From contig CALBDS010000004.1 of assembly GCA_937927415.1 (NCBI GenBank), positions 372,001-436,000 on the forward strand: a stretch of DNA of 64,000 bases, written 5' to 3'. The notes under the pieces are model-generated. The model was not told the origin of the DNA. It searched no databases and saw only the letters and a program-made list of their open reading frames with translations. The DNA is from an uncultured Rhodospirillaceae bacterium. Its GTDB lineage: Bacteria > Pseudomonadota > Alphaproteobacteria > Azospirillales > Azospirillaceae. The translations under genes and the position numbers were made by a program. Below, piece after piece: positions 54,434 to 63,212 of the stretch (positions are counted from its first letter, which is position 1; each line of letters opens with the position of its first letter).

Positions 54434-55024
54434 TCAGGCGCCAGCCGCTTCCGCACCGGGATCCACCCAGCCGACATTGCCGTCGGCGCGGCGGTACACG
54501 AGGTTCATGCCCCCGTGCGCACGGTTGCGGAACATCAGCGCCGGCAGCTCGCCCAACTCCATGCGCATCACCGCTTCGCTGACCGTCAGGGTTTCGATCT
54601 GGGTCTGCATCTCGGCGATGACGACGGGGTGGACGGCTTCCGCCACCTCTTCCCCATCCACATGGTTGGTGTCGGCCTCGGCTTCCAGGATCTGGTAGCG
54701 GGCGGGCAGCGCCGATTCTTCACCCTCGATGTGATGCTTGCGCAGGCGGCTCTTGTAGCGGCGCAGGCGCTTGGCGATCTTTTCGCACGCGGTGTCGAAG
54801 GCGGGATAGGGCTGGTCGGCCTCGGACGCGCTCTGGACCAGGATGCCGCGACCCACATGGACCTGGATGTCGGCCTTGAACAGGTGCGCTTCGCGCGAAA
54901 GCACGACGTTCGCTTCCAGCGGCTTGGTGAAATACTTGCCGACGGCGGCGTTCAGGCTGTCGGCAACGTGGGTGCGCAGGGCATCGCCCACGTCAAGCTG
55001 CTTGCCTTTGACGGTCAGTTGCAT
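54434..55024 (-). CDS. hpf: Long-form ribosome hibernation promoting factor
   Basis: A 196-residue protein that starts MQLTVKGKQLDVGDALRTHV at 55024. The N-terminal S30AE domain (about 1-100) binds the 30S decoding site. The C-terminal domain (about 130-190, TLTVSEAVMRMELGELPALM and VYRRADGNVGWVDP) is the extra part of long HPF that joins two ribosomes into 100S dimers. Older annotations call it sigma-54 modulation protein because of its place after rpoN. The gap to rpoN is 126 bases, so it may have its own promoter. Confidence 0.96.
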   Translation of the reverse strand: MQLTVKGKQLDVGDALRTHVADSLNAAVGKYFTKPLEANVVLSREAHLFKADIQVHVGRGILVQSASEADQPYPAFDTACEKIAKRLRRYKSRLRKHHIEGEESALPARYQILEAEADTNHVDGEEVAEAVHPVVIAEMQTQIETLTVSEAVMRMELGELPALMFRNRAHGGMNLVYRRADGNVGWVDPGAEAAGA

Positions 55025-55150
55025 CTTGGTTGTTTCCGCGTAGGATCCGCAATTGATGTGATGTTGATGGCGCGCCGCCATGTGCGGACCGGGAACATAG
55101 TGGCGCCCTCCCGGGACTGTCAACGAAACCGCGAAACCCGACCTGTCCGT

Positions 55151-56701
55151 TCACATCCGGGACATCTTGGCACGCCGCCTCTGGACCGAGGACGGGATGT
55201 GCATGGCCTCACGATACTTCGCCACCGTCCGGCGCGCAATGTCGATCCCCTCCTTTTGGAGGATCTCCACAATTTTATCGTCCGACAGCACGTCGGTCGG
55301 GGCTTCCGCATCGATCATCTGCTTGATGCGGTAGCGCACGGCCTCGGCCGAATGGGCCGCCTGCCCGTCCGCCCCCTGGATGGCCGAGGTGAAGAAGTAT
55401 TTCAGTTCGAACACCCCGCGGGGGGTGGCCATGAACTTGTTGGTGGTGACGCGGCTGACCGTGCTTTCATGCATGCCGATCACCTCGGCGATGTCGCGCA
55501 GGATCAGCGGCCTCAGATGCGACACGCCATGGATGAAAAAGGCGTCCTGCTGCCGCACGATTTCCGTCGCCACCTTCAGGATGGTGGTGGCGCGCTGGTG
55601 CAGCGACTTCACCAGCCAGTTGGCGGAATGGAAGCGTTCGGCGAGGTAGTCCTTTTCCGACTTGTTCCGCACCTCCCCCGACACGCGGGAGAAATAACGC
55701 TGGTTGACCAGCACCCGCGGCAGGGTGTCGGGGTTCAGGTCGATGATCCAGCCGCCGCCGGGGTTGGCGCGCATCAGGATGTCGGGGGTGACAAGCTGGG
55801 CCGGCGTGTGGTCGAAGGCCAGCGCCGGCTTGGGGTTCAGCTTGCGGATCTCCGACACCATGTCGGCGATGTCCTCGGCGTCCACGCCACAGACCTTCAT
55901 CAGCGCCGGCAGGTTGCGGGCGGCCAGAAGCTCCAGATTGTCCAGGAGTGCGGCCATGGCCGGATCCAGCCGGTTCTTTTCCCGCAACTGGATCGCCAGG
56001 CATTCCTTCAGCGACCGGGCGAAGATGCCCGCGGGGTCGAACCGCTGGACCACCGCCAGCACCCGTTCCATCCGCGCCGGCTCGCAGCCCAGTTGCTCGG
56101 CCAGCGCCAGGGGATCGATGGTCAGGTATCCCGCCTCGTCCAGCGAATCGATCAGCGCCAGCCCGACCAGCCGGTCCCCCGGATCGGGAAGGTCGATGTT
56201 CATCTGTTCGGTCAGGTGGTCGCGCAGCGACACGCTGCCGGACAGGGTGGCTTCCAGATTGGCTTCGCCGTCGTCGAAGCCGCCGCCCCGTTCCGACCAC
56301 GAGCCATAGGCCTCGTTGCCGCCGTCGCTGCCGTCGGAAAAACGGTCGTCGGCGTAGACATTTTCGAAATCGGTGTCGAGGGGGGCGTCCGCCGCCTCCC
56401 CCAGCGTGCCGGCCGAGGTCAGGTCCACCGTGTCGCGGGTGCGGGCGTCGGCGGCGGGAACGGCCCCCGGCTCCTGCGGCGGTTCCAGATCGGCGCCCGG
56501 TTCGCTGCGGTCACCGGCGTCACCCGGTGCGGCCCGTTCCCCATCGTCCCGTTCCAACAAAGGGTTCTGCTCGATCTCGCGGTCCACGAAATCGGAGAGT
56601 TCCATATTGGACAGCTGCAGCAGCTTGATCGCCTGCTGCAGCTGCGGGGTCATCACCAGGGTCTGCGCCTGGCGGAGGTCGAGCCTTTGGGTAAGCGCCA
56701 T
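55151..56701 (-). CDS. rpoN: RNA polymerase sigma-54 factor
   Basis: A 516-residue sigma-54. Region I is Gln/Leu-rich (MALTQRLDLRQAQTLVMTPQ, LQQAIKLLQLSNMEL), region II is acidic and variable (about 60-165), and region III contains the core-binding part (RFDPAGIFARSLKECLAIQL) and a DNA-binding helix-turn-helix. It ends in the RpoN box ARRTVAKYREAMHIPSSVQR. It works only with AAA+ activators such as NtrC and NifA. It lies 41 bases after lptB, on the same strand. Confidence 0.98.
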   Translation of the reverse strand: MALTQRLDLRQAQTLVMTPQLQQAIKLLQLSNMELSDFVDREIEQNPLLERDDGERAAPGDAGDRSEPGADLEPPQEPGAVPAADARTRDTVDLTSAGTLGEAADAPLDTDFENVYADDRFSDGSDGGNEAYGSWSERGGGFDDGEANLEATLSGSVSLRDHLTEQMNIDLPDPGDRLVGLALIDSLDEAGYLTIDPLALAEQLGCEPARMERVLAVVQRFDPAGIFARSLKECLAIQLREKNRLDPAMAALLDNLELLAARNLPALMKVCGVDAEDIADMVSEIRKLNPKPALAFDHTPAQLVTPDILMRANPGGGWIIDLNPDTLPRVLVNQRYFSRVSGEVRNKSEKDYLAERFHSANWLVKSLHQRATTILKVATEIVRQQDAFFIHGVSHLRPLILRDIAEVIGMHESTVSRVTTNKFMATPRGVFELKYFFTSAIQGADGQAAHSAEAVRYRIKQMIDAEAPTDVLSDDKIVEILQKEGIDIARRTVAKYREAMHIPSSVQRRRAKMSRM

Positions 56702-56742
56702 GGGACCGTTGGAATGGGGACGACGTTGGGTTGAGGTTCAGC

Positions 56743-57528
56743 TTACAGGCTGAACCGCTCACCGAGGTAGACCCTTCGCACATCCTCGTGCGCAACGATC
56801 TCCGCCGGCTCGCCTTCCATTAGTACCACACCATCGTGCAAAATGTATGCCCGATCGACGAGATCCAGCGTTTCCCGCACATTATGGTCGGTAATCAGCA
56901 CCCCGATGCCGCGGTGGCGCAGGTGGCTGACCAGTTCGCGGATGTCGCCCACCGCGATGGGATCGATACCCGCCAGCGGCTCGTCCAGCAGGATGAAGTG
57001 CGGCTGGGACGCCAGCGCGCGGGCGATTTCCACGCGCCGCCGTTCACCGCCCGACAGGGCCAGGGCCGGTGCCTTGCGCAGGTGGGTGACCGAGAATTCC
57101 GCCAGCAGCTCGTCCAGCATGGCTTCGCGGACGTCGCGGTCGGACTCGACCACCTCCAGCACCGCGCGGATGTTGTTCTCCACCGTCATGCCGCGGAAGA
57201 TGGAGGCTTCCTGGGGCAGATAGCCGATGCCCAGCCGGGCGCGGCGGTACATGGGCAGCGCCGTGATGTCCTGCCCGTCCAGATGGATGGAGCCGACATC
57301 GGCGGCGATCAGGCCGGTAATCATATAGAAGCAGGTGGTCTTGCCGGCGCCGTTCGGCCCCAGCAGCCCCACCGCCTCCCCCCGCTGGACGCTGACGGAG
57401 ACGTCGCGCACCACCGGACGCTTCTTGAAGGATTTGCCCAGGTTGCTGGCGACCAGGCCGGTGGTGGGGGTGCCATCCGCCGGGGCGGCGGGGTGGCCGT
57501 CAAGCCGGGGAGCCTTGCGCGCGCTCAT
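56743..57528 (-). CDS. lptB: LPS export ABC transporter ATPase LptB
   Basis: A 261-residue ABC ATPase that powers lipopolysaccharide extraction from the inner membrane. The nucleotide site is complete: Walker A GLLGPNGAGKTTCFYMI, signature LSGGERRRVEIARAL, Walker B FILLDEPLAGIDP, and the switch His in VLITDHNVRETLD. The first 25 residues are a variable extension. Its ATG overlaps the lptA stop by four bases. The permease genes lptF and lptG are not in the window. Confidence 0.97.
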   Translation of the reverse strand: MSARKAPRLDGHPAAPADGTPTTGLVASNLGKSFKKRPVVRDVSVSVQRGEAVGLLGPNGAGKTTCFYMITGLIAADVGSIHLDGQDITALPMYRRARLGIGYLPQEASIFRGMTVENNIRAVLEVVESDRDVREAMLDELLAEFSVTHLRKAPALALSGGERRRVEIARALASQPHFILLDEPLAGIDPIAVGDIRELVSHLRHRGIGVLITDHNVRETLDLVDRAYILHDGVVLMEGEPAEIVAHEDVRRVYLGERFSL

Positions 57529-58538
57529 CGGGCGGCCCCCTTGGCGGCGGGTTTGGCATCTCCCGGCTTGGCCCCGCCCTTGCCGTCATCGCTTTCGGGG
57601 ATCAGCAGCCCCGACACCCGGCCGCCGCCGGGACCGGCGATGACGCGGTTGATGTGGGTGGTCATGTCCATTTCGGCGGCATCGCCGGTGATCTGGTTGT
57701 CGCCGCGGGTGATGGAGACGTTGCCCAGCAGCACCGCCGTGTTGTCGGCGGCGGAATAGACCATCTTGTCGCCGCGGCCGACGTCGGGCTGGCGGCCGCC
57801 GCCGGGCCGGTCACCGGCGAGACGGGTGCCGTCCGGGTTCTCCTTGGGCAGCGAGGTCACCACCACATTGCCCGAGCCGTCCAGGCGCTTCATCTTCTGC
57901 CCGCCGTCCGGCCCCTTTTCGAACAGGGCGATCAGCACGTCGGCGGCGATGCGGTCGGTGCTGCGCACCGCCACCGCGTCGCCACGGGCCACGGCAAGCT
58001 GCTGTTCCTCGTAATATTCCAGAGCGTCGCGGGCGGTCACCACGTCGGTGGGGGTGATGAGGCGCAGCGCCTTGCCCGTCACCACCAGCAGCTTGCGGTC
58101 GGTTTCATAGACGGCGCGGTCGCCGAACACATGCTGGTTGGGGCTGATGATCCGCACGTTGCCGGTGGCGACAAGCTGGAAGACCTCGTTCCCCTTGCCC
58201 GGCACCACCCGGTAATAGGCGGTCAGCACGTCACCGTAGACGGTGGTGTTTTCCTTGCGAGCCGATGCGTTGCCGCGGGCCACATAGGCGTGCCGGTCCT
58301 GGTGCCATTCGATGGCGTTGTCGGCGTTGATGTCCAGCGGCATGGACCCGCCCAGACCGTCCGATGCCGTCGCCCCCGGCGCGGCCTTGCCCGATGCCGG
58401 CGGCGGAGCCGCGGCCTGGGCCAGGGCAGCGGAGGGACCGGCGGCCAGCGGCAACGCCAGGGCCATCAGGGAAACCAGAGCGGCGCGCCCGGCGATGGAC
58501 AGACCGGCGGTGAACAGGCAGGAACGGCGCATGGTCAC
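57525..58538 (-). CDS. lptA: LPS transport periplasmic protein LptA
   Basis: A 337-residue exported protein of the OstA/LptA family with a signal peptide (GRAALVSLMALALPLAAGPS, cleaved near ALAQ-AAAPP). The mature part has the jelly-roll repeats that bridge the periplasm, for example LDINADNAIEWHQDRHAYVA, NTTVYGDVLTAYYRV and GNVRIISPNQHVFGDRAVYE. It is longer than Escherichia coli LptA (185 residues) through a C-terminal Gly/Pro-rich part. The start at 58538 overlaps the lptC stop by four bases, and its own stop overlaps lptB the same way. Confidence 0.93.
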   Translation of the reverse strand: MTMRRSCLFTAGLSIAGRAALVSLMALALPLAAGPSAALAQAAAPPPASGKAAPGATASDGLGGSMPLDINADNAIEWHQDRHAYVARGNASARKENTTVYGDVLTAYYRVVPGKGNEVFQLVATGNVRIISPNQHVFGDRAVYETDRKLLVVTGKALRLITPTDVVTARDALEYYEEQQLAVARGDAVAVRSTDRIAADVLIALFEKGPDGGQKMKRLDGSGNVVVTSLPKENPDGTRLAGDRPGGGRQPDVGRGDKMVYSAADNTAVLLGNVSITRGDNQITGDAAEMDMTTHINRVIAGPGGGRVSGLLIPESDDGKGGAKPGDAKPAAKGAAR

Positions 58539-59758
58539 GGTTTTCTCTTCGGCTTGGCCGCCGGCTTGGCCGGTGCCGGTTGAAGCGGTTTCTTGGCCAC
58601 CGCCGGGACGGCGGCCTTGGCCGGCGGGGGCGCCGCCGATGCCGGCACCGCGCGGACCGCCGGCTTGGGCGGCGGCGGCGGGGGAACCGCGACCGGCGCC
58701 GCAGGTGCCGGGGTCGCCGCCGAAACCGCGGCCGCGGCGGCGGCACCGGCCACTCCGGCGGCCACGGCGGGCGGCGGAGACGGCGGTTCCGCCGGAGCCG
58801 CGGCAGCGGCCGGCGGTTCGGCGGGCGGCGGGGCCAAAACGGCGGGAGCCGGGACGGGAGCCGGAGTCGGGGCCGCGGCGGCCGGAATCACCGCCGCGGC
58901 GGGCGGTACCGCCGGTTCCGCCGGGGCCGCGGCCTGGGCCGGTTCCTTGACGGCGTGGGGCACCGGGGCCACCGCCGGTTGCGCCGCGGGCGGCTCGCCG
59001 GCGGTGGCCATGGGCGTCACGTTGGCGTTGGTGCCGTTGAGGAAAGTCATGGTCTTTCCCCGGTCCTTCATGCGGAAGCCCTGGGCCTTGATTTCGCCCT
59101 GCGGCCCCTGCCCTTCGGTGTAGACATCGCCCCAGGCGGTGCCGTCGCGCACCAGGATGAAGGCTTCCTCGGTCCTGAGTTCGCTGCCGTCGTCGCGCAG
59201 GATGCGCACATGGCCGTTCATCTTCAGGATGCCGGTCTTGCGGTCGTACCAGCCCCGGTCACCGCGCAGGGTGACCCAGGCGCCGGTGTTTTCGGTCATT
59301 TCCGCTTCGGGCTGTTCCAGCGACACGATGTTCGGCTGGTCGGCCAGTTCCTGCGCCCGCGTGGCGGTGACGGAATAGGGCTGATTGGCATCGTCGGAGC
59401 TGATGAAGCGCGGGCGGCTGATTTCCGGCTGCCCCCGTTCGACGCCGATGCGCGGCTGGGGGATTTCCTTCAGCGTCGGCCACGCGGCCAACAGCGCCAC
59501 CAGCGCCAGGGCCGATCCCGCCAGACCGAACTTGGCCATGGACACGAACCGGCTGTATCCCCGACCGGCCGGACGGGAGGAGCGGCGCCCCCCGGCCCCC
59601 GGCCGCTTGGCCGCGGGCAACGGCGCTTTTTCCACCGCACCGGCATCGGCGGGGCGGGAATCGGGGGTCGGCCCTCCGGCAGCCGGAGCATCCGGCGCCG
59701 CAAGGTCCGGCGTCTTCGGTTCTGGCGCCTGCGGCCCGTTGACTTTCAGCCCGTCCAT
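58535..59758 (-). CDS. lptC: LPS export protein LptC with long Ala/Pro tail
   Basis: A 407-residue protein, about twice the usual LptC length. After a charged, disordered start there is one membrane helix (about 73-92, AKFGLAGSALALVALLAAW). The LptC domain follows (about 105-245), with ISRPRFISSDDANQPYSVTA, GDRGWYDRKTGILKMNGHVR and KDRGKTMTFLNGTNANVTPM. From about residue 255 the protein is nearly all Ala, Pro and Val, ending in basic KPAAKPKRKP. The tail is in frame and shares the genome's codon style, so it is not an obvious artefact. It could span peptidoglycan; that is inference. Confidence 0.88.
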   Translation of the reverse strand: MDGLKVNGPQAPEPKTPDLAAPDAPAAGGPTPDSRPADAGAVEKAPLPAAKRPGAGGRRSSRPAGRGYSRFVSMAKFGLAGSALALVALLAAWPTLKEIPQPRIGVERGQPEISRPRFISSDDANQPYSVTATRAQELADQPNIVSLEQPEAEMTENTGAWVTLRGDRGWYDRKTGILKMNGHVRILRDDGSELRTEEAFILVRDGTAWGDVYTEGQGPQGEIKAQGFRMKDRGKTMTFLNGTNANVTPMATAGEPPAAQPAVAPVPHAVKEPAQAAAPAEPAVPPAAAVIPAAAAPTPAPVPAPAVLAPPPAEPPAAAAAPAEPPSPPPAVAAGVAGAAAAAAVSAATPAPAAPVAVPPPPPPKPAVRAVPASAAPPPAKAAVPAVAKKPLQPAPAKPAAKPKRKP

Positions 59759-59806
59759 GCCTGCACCTTTTCCTGTCCCTGGAGGCTCCGCCGGCAGCGA
59801 TGCCGG

Positions 59807-60838
59807 TCAGGCCGCCCCGACCCGCAGGCAATCGTGGATGTGCACGATGCCCAGCGGACGGCCAGGGTCGATTTCGGGATCGATGACGAACAGGCTGGTG
59901 ATGGCCTTTTCGTTCATCACACGCAAGGCTTCACCGGCCAGCGCGCGGGACCGGATGGTCTTGGGACGCTGCGACATGAGGTCGCCCGCCCGCTGGGTCA
60001 GCAGGTGGGGGTTCATGTGCCGGCGCAGATCGCCGTCGGTGATGATGCCCGTCAGCGTTCCGTTCCCATCCAGCACCCCGACACAGCCCAGCCGCTTGGC
60101 CGTCATTTCCAGCACCACCTCGCTCAACGGGGCGTCAACATCGCACAAGGGGATGTCGCCGCCCTTGTGCATGATGTCCGACACCTTCGACAAGGCCCGC
60201 CCCAGCGACCCGCCGGGGTGAAGCTGGTGGAAATCCGCCGCCGAAAAGCCGCGCCGCTCCATCAGCGCCACCGCCAGCGCATCGCCCAGCGCCATCATCA
60301 TGGTGGTGGAGGTGGTGGGGGCCAGGCTGAGCGGGCAGGCTTCGGGCGCTGGCGGCAGGATCAGCGCCACATCCGACTGTTCCGCCAGCGCCGATCCCTG
60401 GCGGCGGGTGATGCCCACCAGGGGAATGGCGAAGCGGCGGGTGTAGGCCACGATATCCGACAGCTCCGCCGTTTCGCCGGAGTTGGACAGGGCGATCACC
60501 GCATCGTCGAGGGTGATCATGCCCAGGTCGCCGTGGCTGGCTTCCCCCGGATGGACGAAGAAGGCGGGCGAGCCGGTGGACGCCAGGGTGGCGGCGATCT
60601 TGCGCGCCACATGGCCGCTCTTGCCCATGCCGGTGACCACCACGCGGCCCTTCACCCCGTCCAGCAGAGCCACCGCCTGACCGAAGGCGCCATCCAGCCC
60701 GTCGGCCAGGGCCACCAGCGCATCGGCTTCCAGCCGCAGCACGCGGGCAGCGCTGGCGCAGGCACCGGCGGCCGGCGTTTCGGCGGTCCGGGGAACGGCG
60801 GCGCCGCTGCCGGCGCGTTGGTCGAGGATGCTGCTCAC
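59807..60838 (-). CDS. kdsD: Arabinose-5-phosphate isomerase
   Basis: A 343-residue enzyme (KdsD/KpsF family) that makes arabinose 5-phosphate for Kdo in lipopolysaccharide. GTG at 60838 is taken as the start (MSSILDQRAG); GGAAG lies nine bases upstream, and earlier codons lack similarity. The SIS domain (about 55-190) has VVVTGMGKSGHVARKIAATL and SNSGETAELSDIV; two CBS motifs follow (about 215-335, DGNGTLTGIITDGDLRRHM). It is 48 bases ahead of lptC, first of the Kdo and LPS-export run. Confidence 0.95.
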   Translation of the reverse strand: MSSILDQRAGSGAAVPRTAETPAAGACASAARVLRLEADALVALADGLDGAFGQAVALLDGVKGRVVVTGMGKSGHVARKIAATLASTGSPAFFVHPGEASHGDLGMITLDDAVIALSNSGETAELSDIVAYTRRFAIPLVGITRRQGSALAEQSDVALILPPAPEACPLSLAPTTSTTMMMALGDALAVALMERRGFSAADFHQLHPGGSLGRALSKVSDIMHKGGDIPLCDVDAPLSEVVLEMTAKRLGCVGVLDGNGTLTGIITDGDLRRHMNPHLLTQRAGDLMSQRPKTIRSRALAGEALRVMNEKAITSLFVIDPEIDPGRPLGIVHIHDCLRVGAA

Positions 60839-60977
60839 GTCGTATGCTTCCGTTCGCGTATGATAAGGGTTCCGGGCCGGCGTCCCCCAGCCGGCCGGAA
60901 CCGGCGGCAGTATGCCGCCCCCGGTGCGGCGGGGCAACGATATCCGCCCCTGCCGAATTCCGCGCCCCCCGGATGTC

Positions 60978-61023
60978 CCCACCCTGGTTCAGTGGGCCAG
61001 CCCACCCTGGTTCAGTGGGCCAG
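60978..61023. repeat. Perfect 23-bp tandem duplication across the rnd stop codon
   Basis: CCCACCCTGGTTCAGTGGGC followed by CAG occurs at 60978-61000 and again, immediately adjacent, at 61001-61023. The right-hand copy contains the rnd stop codon (TCA on this strand) and the codons for Leu-Ala-His before it. The left-hand copy repeats these codons and the stop downstream of the gene. CCCAC and GTGGG within each unit can pair, so each copy is a small hairpin. Confidence 0.9.
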
Positions 61024-61638
61024 GATGTCCGGCTCGTCCCAGCCGCCGAGGTCCAGTTCCGCCCGTGCCGGCAGGAAACGGAAACAGGCCTGGGCCAGAT
61101 GGGTGCGCTCCTCGCGCGCCAGCATCACATCCAGTCTGGCTTTCAGGTCATGGAGATAAAGCACGTCGGATGCGGCGTATTTCATCTGCTCCGGCGTCAG
61201 TTCCTCCGCCCCCCAGTCGGAGGATTGCTGCTGCTTGGACAGTTCCACCCCCAAAAGGTCACGGCACAGATCCTTCAGCCCGTGGCGGTCGGTGAAGGTG
61301 CGCACCAGCTTGGAGGCCACCTTGGTGCAATAGACCGGGGTGCAGTCGATGCCCAGATACGCCTTCATGATCGCCAGATCGAACCGGGCGAAGTGGAACA
61401 GCTTGGTCAGGTCCGGGTCGGTCAGCAGCGCCGTCAGGTTGGGCGCGTTGTAGACACCGCGGCGGAACTGCACCAGATGGCACGTCCCGTCACCGTTGGA
61501 CAGCTGGATCAGGCACAGCCGGTCCCGGACGGGGTTCAGCCCCATGGTTTCGCTGTCGATGGCGATGGCGTTGTCGCGGGCCGTGGATTTCAGATCCAGC
61601 CCGTCCGGCAGGTCGCCGTCGTGAAGCTCAATGGGCAT
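61012..61638 (-). CDS. rnd: Ribonuclease D-like 3'-5' exonuclease
   Basis: A 208-residue DEDDy exonuclease that matches the catalytic domain of RNase D. The start is MPIELHDGDLPDGLDLKSTA at 61638, with a GGAGGGG ribosome site just upstream. The acidic motifs are seen in IAIDSETMGLNPVRDRLCLI (Asp and Glu), HFARFDLAIMKAYLG (Asp), and KYAASDVLYLHDL (Tyr and Asp). The C-terminal HRDC domains of Escherichia coli RNase D are missing, as in many alphaproteobacterial homologues. The last coding bases and stop are part of a 23-base tandem duplication. Confidence 0.9.
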   Translation of the reverse strand: MPIELHDGDLPDGLDLKSTARDNAIAIDSETMGLNPVRDRLCLIQLSNGDGTCHLVQFRRGVYNAPNLTALLTDPDLTKLFHFARFDLAIMKAYLGIDCTPVYCTKVASKLVRTFTDRHGLKDLCRDLLGVELSKQQQSSDWGAEELTPEQMKYAASDVLYLHDLKARLDVMLAREERTHLAQACFRFLPARAELDLGGWDEPDILAH

Positions 61639-61732
61639 AACCCCTCCGCGCGTGGTCCGCCGGCCCCCGGCCCGACGGCCCAGGCTTCGGCATGGGAAAC
61701 AAAGCCAGAGTAAAACAAACTCCAGAAACGGC

Positions 61733-61778
61733 AAAAGCCGCAACATTCACCCTCGTCAGAGGGGAGTGTGCGGCTTTG
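61733..61778 (-). terminator. Terminator of tRNA-Leu
   Basis: On the minus strand AAAGCCGCA ... TGCGGCTTTT form a nine-base stem with a long imperfect inner stem and a T-run at the end, nine bases after the tRNA CCA. It may also end the minus-strand transcript entering from upstream. Confidence 0.8.
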
Positions 61779-61786
61779 CCGAGAAT

Positions 61787-61873
61787 TGGTGCCCAGGAGA
61801 AGACTCGAACTTCCACGACATTTCTGCCACAGGTACCTGAAACCTGCGCGTCTACCAATTCCGCCACCTGGGC
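61787..61873 (-). tRNA. tRNA-Leu (CAG)
   Basis: 87 bases including an encoded CCA. The acceptor GCCCAGG pairs with CCTGGGC; the D-arm is GCGGAATTGGTAGACGC. The anticodon stem CAGGT/ACCTG encloses the loop TTCAGGT, giving CAG. A long variable arm (TGGCAGAAATGTCG) and the T-loop GTTCGAGTC follow. Confidence 0.97.
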
Positions 61874-61902
61874 TTAGAAGGTGGTGCTCTCTGGTGGGCG
61901 GA

Positions 61903-61931
61903 CTTTTAGAGGGATCGGGCCGGGGTGTCAA
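61903..61931 (-). promoter_or_regulatory. Promoter of tRNA-Leu
   Basis: On the minus strand TTGACA (61931-61926), 17 bases and TAAAAG (61908-61903), 30 bases ahead of the tRNA. The -10 is the same variant found for the two tRNA-Arg genes. Confidence 0.75.
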
Positions 61932-62148
61932 CACGAAAAAATCACCCCCGTCAAAAAATCGTCACGGCGGGGAAACGGGGCGGACGGAGGCCCGCCCTCC
62001 CCGTGGGGCTTGGGAGAAATCAGGGGATGCGCCGATGGGCGGGCTGGTTCTTCGCGCGGGCATTGGGTATAAGCATCCTCCGCCGGCTGGTGGCGGACAG
62101 CGCGCCACCCATCGCCGCACGGGTTCGGAACGGCACGGGAGAAGGTCG

Positions 62149-63126
62149 ATGTCCTTTCGCTATCAGGTTGTCACGGTGTTCGGCGGGTCGGGCTTCATCG
62201 GCCGTCATCTGATCCGCCGTCTGGCGCGCACGGGCGCCATCGTCCGCATCGCCACGCGCAACCCCAACAAGGCGCAGTTCCTCAAAACCGCCGGCGCGGT
62301 CGGACAGATCGTTCCCATGGCCGCCGATGTGCGCAGCGACGAATCCGTCGCCCGCGCGGTGGATGGGGCCGATGTGGTCATCAATCTGATCGGCACCCTG
62401 CACAATGACGGGCCGTGGACGCTGGACACCGCCCACGTGCAGGCCGCGGGCCGCATCGCCCGCCTGGCCAAGGCCGCGGGCGCCCAGCGTTTCGTCCACA
62501 TCTCGGCCATCGGCGCCGACGCCAAGTCGCCGGCCGAATACGCCCGCACCAAGGCCGCGGGGGAAAAGGCGGTGCTGGCCGCCTTCCCCGAAGCGACCAT
62601 CCTGCGCCCCTCCATCGTCTTCGGGCCGGAGGATCACTTCTTCAACCGCTTCGGCGCCATGGCTCAGGTCGCGTGGGCGCTGCCGCTGGTGGGCGGCGGC
62701 AAGACCCGCTTCCAGCCGGTCTATGTGGGCGATGTGGCCGAAGCCGTCGTGGCCGCCCTGCACGATCCCAAGGCCCAGGGCCGCACCTATGAGCTGGGTG
62801 GTCCCAACACCTACACCTTCAAGGAACTGCTGGAGCTGACCCTGAAGGAAGTCCACCGCAAGCGGCTGCTGCTGCCGCTGCCGTGGAAGCTGGCGGAAAT
62901 CCTGGGCGGCCTCTTCGAGAAGATCCCGCTCATCACCCCGCCGCTGACCAAGGATCAGGTGGAAATGCTCAAAAGCGACAATGTGGCGTCGCCGTCGGCC
63001 CCCGGTCTGGCCGATCTGGGCATCACCCCCACCACCGCCGAAGTCATCCTGCCGACCTACCTCTACCGCTTCATCGTCGGCGGCCGCTATGCCGCCGCCC
63101 GCGAAAGCGGCCACGGCGTGGCGTAA
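62149..63126 (+). CDS. NDUFA9-like NAD(P)-binding epimerase family protein
   Basis: A 325-residue Rossmann-fold protein of the atypical short-chain dehydrogenase family that includes mitochondrial complex I subunit NDUFA9. The nucleotide loop is VTVFGGSGFIGRHLIRRLAR at the N-terminus. The usual YxxxK catalytic pair appears as YARTKAAGEKAV. Blocks shared with NDUFA9 are INLIGTLHNDG, ILRPSIVFGPEDHFFNRF and GKTRFQPVYVGDVAEAVV. In Alphaproteobacteria the gene is a long-recognised relative of the complex I subunit and may act in complex I assembly or in quinone synthesis. GGAGAAGG precedes the ATG. Confidence 0.9.
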   Translation: MSFRYQVVTVFGGSGFIGRHLIRRLARTGAIVRIATRNPNKAQFLKTAGAVGQIVPMAADVRSDESVARAVDGADVVINLIGTLHNDGPWTLDTAHVQAAGRIARLAKAAGAQRFVHISAIGADAKSPAEYARTKAAGEKAVLAAFPEATILRPSIVFGPEDHFFNRFGAMAQVAWALPLVGGGKTRFQPVYVGDVAEAVVAALHDPKAQGRTYELGGPNTYTFKELLELTLKEVHRKRLLLPLPWKLAEILGGLFEKIPLITPPLTKDQVEMLKSDNVASPSAPGLADLGITPTTAEVILPTYLYRFIVGGRYAAARESGHGVA

Positions 63127-63149
63127 CCCCGCCAGCACCGTTTCCCATG

Positions 63150-63187
63150 AAAACCCCGGCCTGCACCGTCAGGCCGGGGTTTTTCTT
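63150..63187. terminator. Strong bidirectional terminator
   Basis: A 14-base perfect stem, AAAACCCCGGCCTG (63150-63163) with CAGGCCGGGGTTTT (63170-63183), has a six-base loop. T and A runs are on the outer sides. It lies between the convergent epimerase and 2OG-oxygenase genes and serves both. Confidence 0.9.
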
Positions 63188-63212
63188 TTCCCGCCCGCGT
63201 CCTGGAACCGGA

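Noticed and set aside
58580..61159. 859-codon plus-strand frame across lptC and kdsD
   Set aside because: Low-complexity Arg/Gly translation opposite two well-identified genes.
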